Source of the DNA: Gammaproteobacteria bacterium
GTDB lineage: Bacteria > Pseudomonadota > Gammaproteobacteria > UBA6429 > Thiohalophilaceae
Direction: 5' to 3'
NCBI GenBank assembly: GCA_029880855.1
Contig: JAOUNS010000004.1
Coordinates: forward strand, 62,001-126,000
DNA length: 64,000 nt
Positions 33,165 to 42,777 of this stretch are shown piece by piece. Position 1 is the first letter of the stretch. Every line of letters starts with the position of its first letter. The translations under genes and the position numbers were made by a program. The notes beneath the pieces were generated by a model. The model was not told the origin of the DNA, made no database searches, and worked only from the letters and a program-made list of their open reading frames with translations.

Positions 33165-35333
33165 TCAAGGGCGACGACGCACGGTTTTTTTATGGTGTTT
33201 TTTCCCGGGGCGGCCTGACTTTTGCGTGTCATGTTTCGCCGGTTGTCCGGTATGTTGAGTCATAAACTTTTTCCCCTTGACCGGCTTTTGTGCGGCCTGA
33301 CCGGTTCCCCTGGGTTGCCAGGCCGGGACCAGATGCTGCTTGCCGTTGCCGATCAGGTCTTCCCGTCCCAGACGGGTCAGCGCCTCGCGTAACAAGGGCC
33401 AGTTCTCCGCATCGTGATAACGGAGGAAGGCCTTGTGCAAACGTCGCACCTTCAGACCACGGGGAACCGCCATCGTTTCACTCCGGCGACTGATTCGGTG
33501 CAAAGGATTTTTTCCGGTATGGTACATGGCGGAGGCACTGGCCATCGGTGAAGGCAAAAACGTCTGGACCTGATCGGCACGGAAACCGTTTTGTTTCAGC
33601 CAGATGGCCAGGTTCATCATGTCTTCATCACTGGTGCCCGGATGGGCGGCAATAAAATAGGGGATCAGGTATTGTTCTTTGCCCGCCTCTTTTGAGTATC
33701 GGTCAAACAATTTTTTAAATCGATAGTACGAACCCATGCCCGGCTTCATCATCTTGGTCAGCGGTCCCTGTTCGGTATGTTCCGGCGCGATCTTTAAATA
33801 GCCGCCCACATGGTGGGTAACCAGCTCTTTAATATATTCGGGATCTTCCACCGCCAGGTCATAGCGCAGCCCGGAAGCAATGAAGATCTTTTTGATCCCC
33901 TTCAGGGCGCGTGCCCGCCGATAGAGTTTGATGAGCGGGTGATGATTGGTATCCAGGTTTTTACAAATCCCCGGATAGACGCAGGAAAGCCGGCGACAAC
34001 TTTCCTCTATCGCCTTGTCCTTGCAGGCCAGACGATACATGTTGGCGGTGGGTCCGCCCAAATCGGAGATATGGCCGGTAAAGCCGTCCACCGTATCGCG
34101 GATGGCCTCAATCTCACGAATGATGGAATCTTCCGAACGACTCTGGATGATCCTCCCCTCATGTTCGGTGATGGAACAGAAGGTACAACCACCAAAGCAG
34201 CCGCGCATTATGTTAACCGAGTAACGAATCATCTCCCAGGCGGGGATGTTTTGCTCCGCATAAGCGGGATGGGGCCGACGGGCATACGGCAGATCAAAGA
34301 CCTTGTCCAGTTCCTCGGTGGTCAGCGGGATGGGCGGCGGATTGATCCAGACCTCACGCCCGGCATGATTTTGAACCAGCGGTCTGGCATTCCCCGGATT
34401 GGTTTCCAGATGCAGAATCCGTGAGGCGTGGGCATACAAGACCGGATCGTTTTTCACCATGTCATACGAGGGCAGACGGATATAACTGTGTGAGCGCTCA
34501 CTGCGCGGGATATCCCGCTGGAAGCGCACCACCGTCGGCCCGTTTTTATCTTGCGCAACCGTGCAGTTCGCGGCTTGCGCCGAGGCATAGGGATCGGGAT
34601 GGGGGCTGAGTTCACCCGGTTCATCAATATGGGTGGAGTCGATTTCAAAGCCGGAGTCGGGCATGACCTTCCTTATATAAGAGGTCCCCCGGATATCGGT
34701 CAGAGCGCTGATCGATTCGCCGCCCGCCAGCCGATGCGCAATCTCCACCACCTGGCGCTCCGCATTACCGTAGACCAACAGATCCGCCTTGCTGTCCAAC
34801 AGACAGGAACGGCGTACCTTGTCTGACCAATAGTCATAATGGGCGATGCGACGCAAACTGGCCTCAATCCCGCCAATGATCACCGGCACACCTTTATATG
34901 CCTCACGACATCGCTGGGCATAGACATTCACGGACCGATCCGGACGCCGCCCCCCTGCCCCGCCCGGCGTGTAGGCATCATTGGAGCGAATCTTCCGATC
35001 GGCGGTATAGCGATTCACCATGGAGTCCATATTCCCCGCTGTCACGCCGAAAAAGAGGTTGGGTTGACCCAGCCGCTGAAAATCTTCCACCGAGGTCCAA
35101 TCGGGCTGGGCAATAATGCCGACCCGAAACCCCTGCGCTTCCAGGACTCGTCCAATCACCGCCATACCAAAACTGGGGTGGTCAACATAGGCATCCCCGG
35201 TCACCAGGATAATGTCACAGCTATCCCAGCCCAACTGCGCCATTTCCTGCCGGGACATGGGCAACAGCGGGGCCCGACCAAATTTATGGGCCCAATACTT
35301 GCGATAGGAAAATAACGGTTTGGCGGTTTGCAT
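33165..35333 (-). CDS. ygiQ: YgiQ-family radical SAM protein
   Basis: A 722-residue radical SAM enzyme of the YgiQ family. An N-terminal DUF3362-type region starts [19 protein letters not shown], a cobalamin-like Rossmann segment ([19 protein letters not shown]) follows, and the 4Fe-4S motif [10 protein letters not shown] is at about 380. The C-terminal 100 residues are basic ([12 protein letters not shown] at the end). The reaction in vivo is not established for any member I know. There is no operon partner; the gene is divergent from the DUF4402 locus. Confidence 0.93.
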   Translation of the reverse strand: MQTAKPLFSYRKYWAHKFGRAPLLPMSRQEMAQLGWDSCDIILVTGDAYVDHPSFGMAVIGRVLEAQGFRVGIIAQPDWTSVEDFQRLGQPNLFFGVTAGNMDSMVNRYTADRKIRSNDAYTPGGAGGRRPDRSVNVYAQRCREAYKGVPVIIGGIEASLRRIAHYDYWSDKVRRSCLLDSKADLLVYGNAERQVVEIAHRLAGGESISALTDIRGTSYIRKVMPDSGFEIDSTHIDEPGELSPHPDPYASAQAANCTVAQDKNGPTVVRFQRDIPRSERSHSYIRLPSYDMVKNDPVLYAHASRILHLETNPGNARPLVQNHAGREVWINPPPIPLTTEELDKVFDLPYARRPHPAYAEQNIPAWEMIRYSVNIMRGCFGGCTFCSITEHEGRIIQSRSEDSIIREIEAIRDTVDGFTGHISDLGGPTANMYRLACKDKAIEESCRRLSCVYPGICKNLDTNHHPLIKLYRRARALKGIKKIFIASGLRYDLAVEDPEYIKELVTHHVGGYLKIAPEHTEQGPLTKMMKPGMGSYYRFKKLFDRYSKEAGKEQYLIPYFIAAHPGTSDEDMMNLAIWLKQNGFRADQVQTFLPSPMASASAMYHTGKNPLHRISRRSETMAVPRGLKVRRLHKAFLRYHDAENWPLLREALTRLGREDLIGNGKQHLVPAWQPRGTGQAAQKPVKGKKFMTQHTGQPAKHDTQKSGRPGKKHHKKTVRRRP

Positions 35334-35556
35334 GGGAGGCAGAATGAAATACCGGCTGGTGTCATGAGAGACGGAAAGGCAATTATAACACCCGAATCCG
35401 CCGGTATAGAGTCGTTTATTGGTCAGCTTGATGCCGACTACTGTAAAAGATGAGCTTTACTGTGGTTATCGTTGTCAGATAAACGAACATGTCGTCAATT
35501 TACCTGATTTGGTTACTAAAGCCCCAGACAACATGTGTCGAAAAGAGGGCATGGAA

Positions 35557-36066
35557 ATGAATTCCGCTACAAAACAACCGAGAATAACCCGTCGCCTCCG
35601 GTTGGCCGGGCTATGCGGTGTCATGCTGTTTGCCTGGGCCGGCCCGCTTTGGGCTCCCCCCAGCCCCGGCTGGTGTAAAAACAACACGTTCCTCACGCCG
35701 GTATCCAATCTCTCATTTGGCACATTCAGCAGCAATACGACGGGTGTTGTGAATGTCAACGTCAATGGTATCCGTACCTTTACCGGTGACATCATCCTGT
35801 TAGGGGGTACTGTCTCCCAGGCGGTGCTGAATATCAGCGGTTGTCCAAATTATCTCTATTCCATCATCATCCCGCCCGACAGCGTTCTTACCAATGGCGC
35901 CAACACCATGGCGCTCACCACATTCACCTCCTTCCCGGTTGGTTCCGGTGTGCTGGACGTGAATGGCGCCGGGGTTCTGCAATTTGGTGCAAGCCTGACT
36001 GTCGGCTACCCACAGCTTGGCGGCCCTTACACAGGCACCTACACAGTGGAAATTATCGTGCAATAA
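35557..36066 (+). CDS. DUF4402 secreted subunit
   Basis: A 169-residue secreted protein; the start at 35557 is chosen for GAGG eight bases upstream. The signal peptide (about 1-33) ends LWAPPSP. The mature part is a DUF4402 domain: SNLSFGTFSS, then LNISGCPNYLYSIIIPP and a C-terminal YTGTYTVEIIVQ strand. A cysteine pair (Cys37 and the Cys in SGCPN) could form a disulfide. DUF4402 proteins are pilin-like partners of chaperone-usher systems, completed by donor strand exchange. It opens the chaperone-usher locus and may be the tip or minor subunit. Confidence 0.8.
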   Translation: MNSATKQPRITRRLRLAGLCGVMLFAWAGPLWAPPSPGWCKNNTFLTPVSNLSFGTFSSNTTGVVNVNVNGIRTFTGDIILLGGTVSQAVLNISGCPNYLYSIIIPPDSVLTNGANTMALTTFTSFPVGSGVLDVNGAGVLQFGASLTVGYPQLGGPYTGTYTVEIIVQ

Positions 36067-36207
36067 ACCCGCGCTGATCCATCCCGTCTGCCAAAAAGTG
36101 AAATATTGTCACCCGGTCAGTTAATCCTGACAGTCGGACAATGAGTTTCTATACTGACAGACAGATTCATCCATTTATTCCATTCCGTTCGGAGCAGGCA
36201 GATCAAA

Positions 36208-36567
36208 TTGCCAAATTTTCAATGGAGTTTCCCGTGGTTAGGTCTGCTCTTGCTGCAACAGACAGCGACTGTGCAGGCCGAGACGGCGAAACAGGCAACG
36301 GCAAAAGCACAAATATCAGCACGTATACTCTCCCCCGTCTCGCTCAGTTTGTCTGCCGATAGCGGTGACACATACAGCCACACTCTGCGGGTTATTGCGC
36401 CCGACAATCACCACTTTCGACTCCAGATCCCCGGCAACATAATCCTGAGCGATTCACTCGGAAATATGCCTTTAAAACAGGTATTTCTTGCCCGAAACCA
36501 CCGACAGGTTCCGCTTTTAAGCGAAAAAAGGACTGGACAGACAGAAATCATCCTCTATCTCGAGTAG
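36208..36567 (+). CDS. Small secreted protein in the DUF4402 locus
   Basis: A 119-residue protein starting with TTG at 36208 (AGGCAG upstream). A signal peptide (1-24, ending TVQAE) is followed by AKAQISARILSPVSLSLSADSG, which resembles the first strands of the adjacent DUF4402 subunits, then a short beta-rich domain ending TEIILYLE. It probably forms another fibre component or adaptor. The TTG start and the low similarity to its neighbours lower confidence. Gene order places it between the two clear subunits. Confidence 0.6.
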   Translation: MPNFQWSFPWLGLLLLQQTATVQAETAKQATAKAQISARILSPVSLSLSADSGDTYSHTLRVIAPDNHHFRLQIPGNIILSDSLGNMPLKQVFLARNHRQVPLLSEKRTGQTEIILYLE

Positions 36568-36711
36568 CGACAAAATGTGACAACTTGCCAATTTTTTTCT
36601 TTAAATACAACCAGTTATCCTGCTGTTTTCGGCCAATCAAGCGCTATACCTGTTAAATTTTGTTAAAAAAAAATTAAATTTCCTCATTCCCTGCCGTTAA
36701 AAGTAGCAACT

Positions 36712-36729
36712 TCTGTGTGAGTACACAGA
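36712..36729 (+). promoter_or_regulatory. Palindrome in the leader of the main pilin gene
   Basis: TCTGTGT-GAGT-ACACAGA is a perfect 7-base-arm inverted repeat lying 35 bases before the pilin start. It may be an operator or an mRNA-stabilising hairpin. Confidence 0.35.
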
Positions 36730-36763
36730 GACAAAATTTAACTCTACCCAGGAGGTAGTCGCC

Positions 36764-37261
36764 ATGTTACGCAAAATAGTAACCATTAGTGCAGCCGGTA
36801 TCGCACTGGCAACGCTGGGGCCAATCGCACAGGCCGCAACCACTTCAGCAACTGCGTCAGCAACGGTATTGACACCGATTGCCATTTCAACCACCACCAA
36901 CATGTCATTCGGCGATCTGTACGCGGATAACGTTTCCAGTGGTACTGTCGTGCTGGCGGTTGACGGTTCACGCACCACCACCGGCGGCGCCTCGCTGGGC
37001 ACCACTCCGGGTACAGCAGCGGTGTTTGCTGTGACCGGTAACGTATCAGCAACCTATGTTGTTACGCTGCCCTCTACAGACGTCACCCTGACATCAGGTG
37101 CCAACACCATGATCGTCAACACGTTCTCAGACAACTCACTTGGTGCGCTGGACGGTACCGGTAACGACTCATTCAATGTCGGTGCGACATTGAACGTCGG
37201 TATCAGCCAGGCGCCTGGCGCCTACTCCGGTTCATTCAACGTCACTGTAAATTACAATTGA
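36764..37261 (+). CDS. DUF4402 major pilin-like subunit
   Basis: A 165-residue exported protein preceded by a strong GGAGGTAG. The signal peptide (1-24) ends AQAATTS. The mature part is a clean DUF4402 domain: STTTNMSFGDLYAD, GTVVLAVDGS, then LTSGANTMIVNTF and the terminal strand FNVTVNYN. It is threonine/serine-rich and lacks cysteine. The strong ribosome binding site and a downstream terminator suggest this is the abundant fibre subunit. It is the third gene of the chaperone-usher locus. Confidence 0.85.
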   Translation: MLRKIVTISAAGIALATLGPIAQAATTSATASATVLTPIAISTTTNMSFGDLYADNVSSGTVVLAVDGSRTTTGGASLGTTPGTAAVFAVTGNVSATYVVTLPSTDVTLTSGANTMIVNTFSDNSLGALDGTGNDSFNVGATLNVGISQAPGAYSGSFNVTVNYN

Positions 37262-37290
37262 TTGACATGACGTTGCTGTCGAACTGAACA

Positions 37291-37320
37291 AACGGGGCAC
37301 TCACACTGCCCCGTTTTGTT
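37291..37320 (+). terminator. Rho-independent terminator after the pilin gene
   Basis: AACGGGGCA and TGCCCCGTT flank a 7-base loop and are followed by TTGTTTTT. The hairpin begins 30 bases after the pilin stop and 46 bases before the chaperone start, so it would favour pilin mRNA over chaperone and usher. Confidence 0.85.
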
Positions 37321-37365
37321 TTTATGGATTACATTTTTTCAGCACTATGCCGCTATAGGTAAGGA

Positions 37366-38238
37366 ATGAATAAACCTGACAGGAACCACAACATGCAACC
37401 AGGCAAATTCTTTTCCCTACTATCACTGCGTCTGAGAACAACCCTGTTATTCATCGGAGTACTGCTGCCCATGACCGATGCGGCGGCCAATTTGCTCATC
37501 TCCCCGACCCGGGTGGTGTTTGACAAGCATACGCGAACAACCAGCATCAGTGTGGTCAATGCGGGTACCGAGACCAACACCTATCGAATTGAGTTTGTGC
37601 AACGCCGGATGACGACTGACGGCGGCTTTGAACCGATTAAACAGGCCAAACCGGGTGAACAATTTGCAGATCAGATGATCCGCTATTCACCACGTCAGGT
37701 CACCTTGCAACCCGGACAATCCCAGGCTGTGCGCCTGATGTTGCGCAAACCCCCCAATCTGGCGGATGGTGAATATCGCTCACACATGCTGTTTCGCGCC
37801 ATCCCAAAGGCGGCCGCCACCAGTGTCCAGAATCAACGTAAAGACGACAATGCCATTTCGATCCAGCTGACCCCCATCATGGGCATCTCCATTCCGGTCA
37901 TTGTGCGTCATGGTCAAACCGGCGTAACCATCGGTTTCGACAAGCTGCGTTACTATCCTGACAACGCCACTGTTCTGTTTGACATGCAACGCAGCGGTAA
38001 TATGTCTGTCTACGGCGACATCACCATTTTGTTTACCTCAAAAAGCGGACAAAGCCTGGTACTGAAAAAAATCAATGGACTTGCGGTATACAGTCCAAAT
38101 ACGCACCGACGCTTGAGCGTCCAGGTCAATGCACCCAATGGCGTAAAAATCGAACACGGAATACTGACAGTTCAATACCATGAGACCAAAGAGGCAGGTG
38201 GTAAATTAATTCATGAACAGTCAATTCAGGTTCCGTGA
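37366..38238 (+). CDS. Periplasmic fimbrial chaperone (PapD-like)
   Basis: A 290-residue periplasmic chaperone; TAAGGA precedes the ATG at 37366. The signal peptide runs to about residue 42. The first immunoglobulin-like domain begins LLISPTRVVFDKHTRTTSI and contains the conserved basic and strand-pairing residues before QAVRLMLRKP, the second ends RLSVQVNAPNG. Such chaperones cap pilin subunits by donor-strand complementation. A terminator separates it from the main pilin, and the usher gene follows after 12 bp. Confidence 0.88.
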   Translation: MNKPDRNHNMQPGKFFSLLSLRLRTTLLFIGVLLPMTDAAANLLISPTRVVFDKHTRTTSISVVNAGTETNTYRIEFVQRRMTTDGGFEPIKQAKPGEQFADQMIRYSPRQVTLQPGQSQAVRLMLRKPPNLADGEYRSHMLFRAIPKAAATSVQNQRKDDNAISIQLTPIMGISIPVIVRHGQTGVTIGFDKLRYYPDNATVLFDMQRSGNMSVYGDITILFTSKSGQSLVLKKINGLAVYSPNTHRRLSVQVNAPNGVKIEHGILTVQYHETKEAGGKLIHEQSIQVP

Positions 38239-38250
38239 TCAACATGTGGC

Positions 38251-40920
38251 ATGTGCATATTCAGGATTATCCTCTGTCTCGTTTTACTCACTTGCTCTAT
38301 GGCAAGCAGCGCCGATCCGCCGGCGATGCCGCCACAGCAACCCCGCGATGATAACCTGCTGATCCTCGGCCTCAAGGTCGATTACACCGAACTGGAAGAT
38401 GTCGTCCCGGTCTACCGGGCCGATGATCAATTCTATATACCGCTGGGTATCCTCAGCCAAATCCTCGGTCTGGCGATCAAGATAGACCTGGGAACAGCCT
38501 CCGCCGACGGTTTTATACTGGATGAATCCCGGCAATTCCATCTTAATGCAGGCGGCCGTGAAGTCATTATCAGCGGCGTTCGTCAGGTCGTACCGCAATT
38601 TCATGTGTTTATCTACCCGGATGACATCTATGTGAATATGAAGACACTGCAACAGTGGTGGCCGATGGACTTTGAGGTCAATCTGTTTAATTCACAGCTG
38701 TTGATCAAAACCAGGGAAAAACTGCCGTTTCAACGCAAACTGCAGCGCGAAAAGGAAATGGGAAAAATTCTGAATCGATACCGGCCCAAAGCCAAAAACT
38801 TCCCCCAGCAAGATTCAGAGTACCAATTGCTGTCTCCCCCTTTCATCGACCACAAAATGTCGGCCAGTCGTTATCAACAGCCTGACGGCAGCAGTAAAGA
38901 TGCCTACAGTTACACGACACATATCAAGGCGGATGTGCTATACCATGAAACCTCGCTCTATTTGCGCGGCAATGAGCAGGAAAAACTAGAATCAAAACGT
39001 GTCTATGTTTCCCGTACCGATCCGGACAACCGTTTGCTGGGCTATATGAATGCCAGTCGTTACGCCTTCTGGAATATCAATCTGCCCAGCTCGGAATACA
39101 TTGCGGCCAGCCAGTCCAATGTAACGGGTGCGATGATCAGCAGTTTTCCGCTGCGACAGCAGACCCAGTATGATCGACATACTTTTGAAGGCGAACTGCT
39201 GCCGGACTGGGAAGTCGAGTTGTATCATAACAATGCCTTGCTGGCCTATCAGGACAAAGCGGTCGATGGTCAATATCGTTTCGAGGATATCCCGCTGTTG
39301 TTCGGGCATAACTATTTTAAGCTGGTATTTTATGGCCCGCATGGTGAAACCCGCGAGGAGACGCATACCTTTAGTCTGACCGGAGATCTGGTGAAACCGG
39401 GCAGTTACCACTACTACCTGACTGTTGCCGAGGATGATGAAACCGAATTTCAACGCGGTTACCTGTTGCAGAACTTCGGGCTGTCCAAATACTTCAGCGG
39501 ACAATTCAACCTTTTCTCTATCCCGGTAACAGACAATATCAGCGGTTTGACCACACAACATCAGTATACCGATATCGCCCTGAATGGTTTTATTGGATCA
39601 TTGTTTTATCGACTGAATCATGTCAGTGATCTTGACGGGGGCAATCTGCAGGAAGTCTCCCTGCAAAATCGTTTCGGCCGCACCAACCTCAGCGCATCAC
39701 ATACCGTGTTCAGCGATTTTATAAGTGAACGGTTTCAATCCACCGATCAAATCGTTTCGCGCAGCAAATACCGGCTGGACACGGCCCTGCCTGCCTGGTG
39801 GCTGCCGGTGATCCCCATCACCTTTGGCGTGACCCGGGATGAGTATGCCAGTGGCGGCGAGCGTATTGAGTATATTAACCGACTCTCTCTGGCGGCACGC
39901 GGTCTGGCCCTGACCAACTCCATGACACGAACTGAATCAACGGTCAGTGACACCATTGAAACCGGCTTGCTCCAGATCAGTAATCACAGCAACATGTTCT
40001 CGCTGCGCAGCGAGTTTTATTATCAAACCAAACCGGAGAAAAAACTGACGTCTGTTGTGCTGAATTTTGCCGGTAAATTTCTGCGTCCCTATCAATTCAA
40101 TGTCGGTGTCACCAAATTTGAAACGGATGAATACCAGTATTTGTTGGGATTAAACAAACAATTTGGTAACTATGCTTTTCAGGCCTCCACGACCTACAAA
40201 ACAACCGGTGAACGGGCCATCGACCTCTCCTTTGCCATCAGCTTCGGCCGCGACCCGCGCCGGCGTAAATGGCATGCCCAGGCCCAACCGCTGGCCAGTA
40301 CCGGCAGCACCTCCATTCATGTATTTTTTGACAAAAATCAGAATGGCCGGCGTGATGAAGGTGAAGAAGGTTTGCCCAAAATCGGCTTCCGCTTTAATGA
40401 CTCGGTACGGACTGAACGCACGGATGAAAACGGAGTTGTGCTGGTTACCGGCCTGCATCCCTATGATCCGATGGATCTGAGTATTGATATGGAGACACTG
40501 GTTGATCCGCTGATGGAACCTGCCTCACCCGGAGTACGCATCGTCCCGCGAGCCGGACATATCGAACAGATCAATATCCCGGTGATACTCACCGGTGAAA
40601 TTGACGGTATTGTTTATATTCACCGTCAGGGCAAGGAGTATCCGGTGGGCGATGTGGAAATTGAACTGTACGATATGCAGGGCAAACTGGTGAAATCAAC
40701 CCGCAGTGCGTATGACGGTTTTTATCTGTTGAGCAAGATCCCGGCCGGAAAATATTACATCAAGATGTCCTCGACACAGGCGGCAACGCTCGGCCTGCTG
40801 GAGACCGTGCCGCGTGAGTTAACCATCAATCCGGAAGATCCATTTATCTCGAATCTCAATTTTGTGATCTTTGAAGACAAGGATGCGGCGGCCAAAAAAC
40901 CAAAACCCGGTACCCAATAA
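38251..40920 (+). CDS. Outer-membrane usher-like protein with C-terminal repeat-type domains
   Basis: An 889-residue exported protein (signal peptide 1-20). The order is N-terminal periplasmic domain (LLILGLKVDYTELEDVVPVY), a beta-barrel from about 200 with alternating strands and LFYGPHGETREETHTF, and two added C-terminal domains: one at about 688 with FFDKNQNGRRDEGEEGLPK, like SdrD B-type calcium modules, and one at about 781, GEIDGIVYIHRQ with the GFYLLSKIPAGKYY of carboxypeptidase-regulatory domains. The last differ from a classic FimD end. It follows the chaperone by 12 bp. It should assemble the DUF4402 fibre. Confidence 0.82.
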   Translation: MCIFRIILCLVLLTCSMASSADPPAMPPQQPRDDNLLILGLKVDYTELEDVVPVYRADDQFYIPLGILSQILGLAIKIDLGTASADGFILDESRQFHLNAGGREVIISGVRQVVPQFHVFIYPDDIYVNMKTLQQWWPMDFEVNLFNSQLLIKTREKLPFQRKLQREKEMGKILNRYRPKAKNFPQQDSEYQLLSPPFIDHKMSASRYQQPDGSSKDAYSYTTHIKADVLYHETSLYLRGNEQEKLESKRVYVSRTDPDNRLLGYMNASRYAFWNINLPSSEYIAASQSNVTGAMISSFPLRQQTQYDRHTFEGELLPDWEVELYHNNALLAYQDKAVDGQYRFEDIPLLFGHNYFKLVFYGPHGETREETHTFSLTGDLVKPGSYHYYLTVAEDDETEFQRGYLLQNFGLSKYFSGQFNLFSIPVTDNISGLTTQHQYTDIALNGFIGSLFYRLNHVSDLDGGNLQEVSLQNRFGRTNLSASHTVFSDFISERFQSTDQIVSRSKYRLDTALPAWWLPVIPITFGVTRDEYASGGERIEYINRLSLAARGLALTNSMTRTESTVSDTIETGLLQISNHSNMFSLRSEFYYQTKPEKKLTSVVLNFAGKFLRPYQFNVGVTKFETDEYQYLLGLNKQFGNYAFQASTTYKTTGERAIDLSFAISFGRDPRRRKWHAQAQPLASTGSTSIHVFFDKNQNGRRDEGEEGLPKIGFRFNDSVRTERTDENGVVLVTGLHPYDPMDLSIDMETLVDPLMEPASPGVRIVPRAGHIEQINIPVILTGEIDGIVYIHRQGKEYPVGDVEIELYDMQGKLVKSTRSAYDGFYLLSKIPAGKYYIKMSSTQAATLGLLETVPRELTINPEDPFISNLNFVIFEDKDAAAKKPKPGTQ

Positions 40921-40933
40921 CCCGAAGCGTAAC

Positions 40934-41761
40934 TTATTTAAAACAGTGCTGATTGAGAAACTCGCGCAGACCTCGCGTATAGGTGTCATAACTGGCCATA
41001 AAGCCGTCATTATGTCCGCCATGTATATCCAGCCAGGACTTTGGTGAAACGGCTGCCGCATAAATGGCCCGGCCCTGTTGCCACGGGATCATTTCATCCC
41101 CCTTGCTGTGGATCACCAGCAGGGGCGCCTTGTTGTGTTTGATATGGTCCACATTGTTGTACTGAAAACGCGCCAGCAAACGTGTCGGCAGAAAAGGGTA
41201 AAGCATTGCCGCCAAATCCGGGACCGAGGCAAAGGCCGACTCCAGGATCAGACCACAGGGTTTTACCTCTGTTGCCAGTTTGGAAGCCATGGCCCCGCCC
41301 AGCGAACGACCGAACAAGACAATTTGGTCCGGCGACAGATGCAGGGTATTCACCAGATAGTGCCAACCCGCCCGCACATCATGATAGGTACCCGCTTCCG
41401 ACAACTTGCCTTCACTCTGTCCATAGCCCCGGTAATCGTAAATCAGAACGCTCAACCCCAGCTCATGAAATATTTTAATTGAATCCAGCCGATGGGAGAT
41501 ATTACCGGCATTACCATGACTGAATAACAGCGTATACTTTGCCTGCCGGTTCGGGACATACCAGGCATGTAACCTGACACCATCGGCGGTGGTCAACCGG
41601 ATATCCTCGTATTCCAGCCCGACTGCGGCCGGTGTCGCGCTCAGTTCACGCGCCGGTGAATTTGGAAAGTAGATCAGGTCAGCCTGTTTGAAATACATAA
41701 ACAAACAGATAGATAAATAAAACAGCAGCCCGGCGGCAACCAATCCGGTCAATGTTGACAT
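40934..41761 (-). CDS. Alpha/beta hydrolase with N-terminal membrane anchor
   Basis: A 275-residue protein, start at 41761 with AAGGAAAAG upstream. A hydrophobic helix (about 5-28) anchors it in the inner membrane. The catalytic triad is visible: nucleophile GRSLGG (about 130), acid in HSKGDEMIPW, and histidine in GGHNDG near the end. The oxyanion segment LFSHGNAGNISHRL is typical of the family of BEM46/FrsA-like serine hydrolases. Substrate unknown. It follows the START-like gene by 13 bp on the minus strand and probably shares its transcript. Confidence 0.87.
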   Translation of the reverse strand: MSTLTGLVAAGLLFYLSICLFMYFKQADLIYFPNSPARELSATPAAVGLEYEDIRLTTADGVRLHAWYVPNRQAKYTLLFSHGNAGNISHRLDSIKIFHELGLSVLIYDYRGYGQSEGKLSEAGTYHDVRAGWHYLVNTLHLSPDQIVLFGRSLGGAMASKLATEVKPCGLILESAFASVPDLAAMLYPFLPTRLLARFQYNNVDHIKHNKAPLLVIHSKGDEMIPWQQGRAIYAAAVSPKSWLDIHGGHNDGFMASYDTYTRGLREFLNQHCFK

Positions 41762-41774
41762 CGCTTTTCCTTGT

Positions 41775-42686
41775 TCAGAAATCATCTACAAACAGATCGT
41801 TGATATGCACGCCCTTCGCCAGCTGTCGCTGATACTTCTGCTGGTTTGCATACTCCCTGCGCTTAATGGAAAGATATTCATCCCTGTCCAGTTCGTAAAG
41901 CTGTTTTTTAAATTGCATGGTCAAATCATACCAGCGTCTGCTGCGTTGTTCCCGCCGGCCGGCGTCCGGCACTGACAGGGTATCCAGCGCAGCGGTCAGG
42001 GCAAGGTAATAACGAACGGCATTCCGTTCGATGATCCCTTTTACGCCCGTCACCAGAATCGGTGCAGACTGTTTGTCCAACCCGGTGATGCTGAAACCCA
42101 CCTTGTCACGGCCCAGAGTGGCCAGATAGGCATTGGTGCCCAGGCGGCTGAAAAAGCTGGTGGTGTAAGCGGAATGCACATGTAACAGGGTTTGGCGATC
42201 ATACGGGGTAATCGCCAGTTTGATCCGGTAGTCACCGGTCCCCATGGGACCGGATGCAGCAAATAATTCCACGCCCAGAAAATCATCCTTGTCCTCCACA
42301 ACATCGAAGCGATACCTGATCTGTTCCGAGTCGCCCGGAGGCTGGTAGTACTTCCGGCCGACATACAGGACCACGACGGGTTTGTCCTTGTTGCGTTCGA
42401 CCAGACAGGTTTTGATGTTCAGGTTGAGGGTCATGAATTCACACCACTGCAACGGCTGTTGCAGGATCTGCCTGAGCTCAGAGAAGGGGAAGTCGATCAA
42501 ACCATAGACATCGGCACTCAAACGATCATCCCTGGTCGCGGAAAGCATGGCCAGCTTGCCCGCGAGCGGCTGTTGCTTAATCAACGTCTGGTAGGTATGG
42601 ACAAGATCAGGACCATCCGCAACAACCCCATGTATCACCCCAAGGTATAACATGCCGATCACAAGATATTGTCGGGGCTTTTTCAT
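41775..42686 (-). CDS. Secreted START-like lipid-binding protein
   Basis: A 303-residue protein with a signal peptide (MKKPRQYLVIGMLYLGVIHG, cleaved near VVAD). The mature region resembles a START/polyketide-cyclase fold: DFPFSELRQILQQPLQWCEF, KTCLVERNKDKPVVVLYVG, YRFDVVEDKDDFLGV, then AYTTSF. The C-terminus is a charged helical tail. The start at 42686 is preferred; an alternative is 42701. It precedes the hydrolase gene by 13 bp, so a shared lipid-related process is possible but unproven. Confidence 0.62.
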   Translation of the reverse strand: MKKPRQYLVIGMLYLGVIHGVVADGPDLVHTYQTLIKQQPLAGKLAMLSATRDDRLSADVYGLIDFPFSELRQILQQPLQWCEFMTLNLNIKTCLVERNKDKPVVVLYVGRKYYQPPGDSEQIRYRFDVVEDKDDFLGVELFAASGPMGTGDYRIKLAITPYDRQTLLHVHSAYTTSFFSRLGTNAYLATLGRDKVGFSITGLDKQSAPILVTGVKGIIERNAVRYYLALTAALDTLSVPDAGRREQRSRRWYDLTMQFKKQLYELDRDEYLSIKRREYANQQKYQRQLAKGVHINDLFVDDF

Positions 42687-42777
42687 CTGCCATTTCCGCA
42701 TTGCCTGAAAGAACCGGGATCTATCCCGCCCTTTACTGACTATAAGGCGGCTTTTACTTTTTTCAACGCGGCCGGAC

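Noticed and set aside
38242-38251. Alternative upstream ATG for the usher
   Set aside because: The ATG at 38244 is not in frame with the usher.
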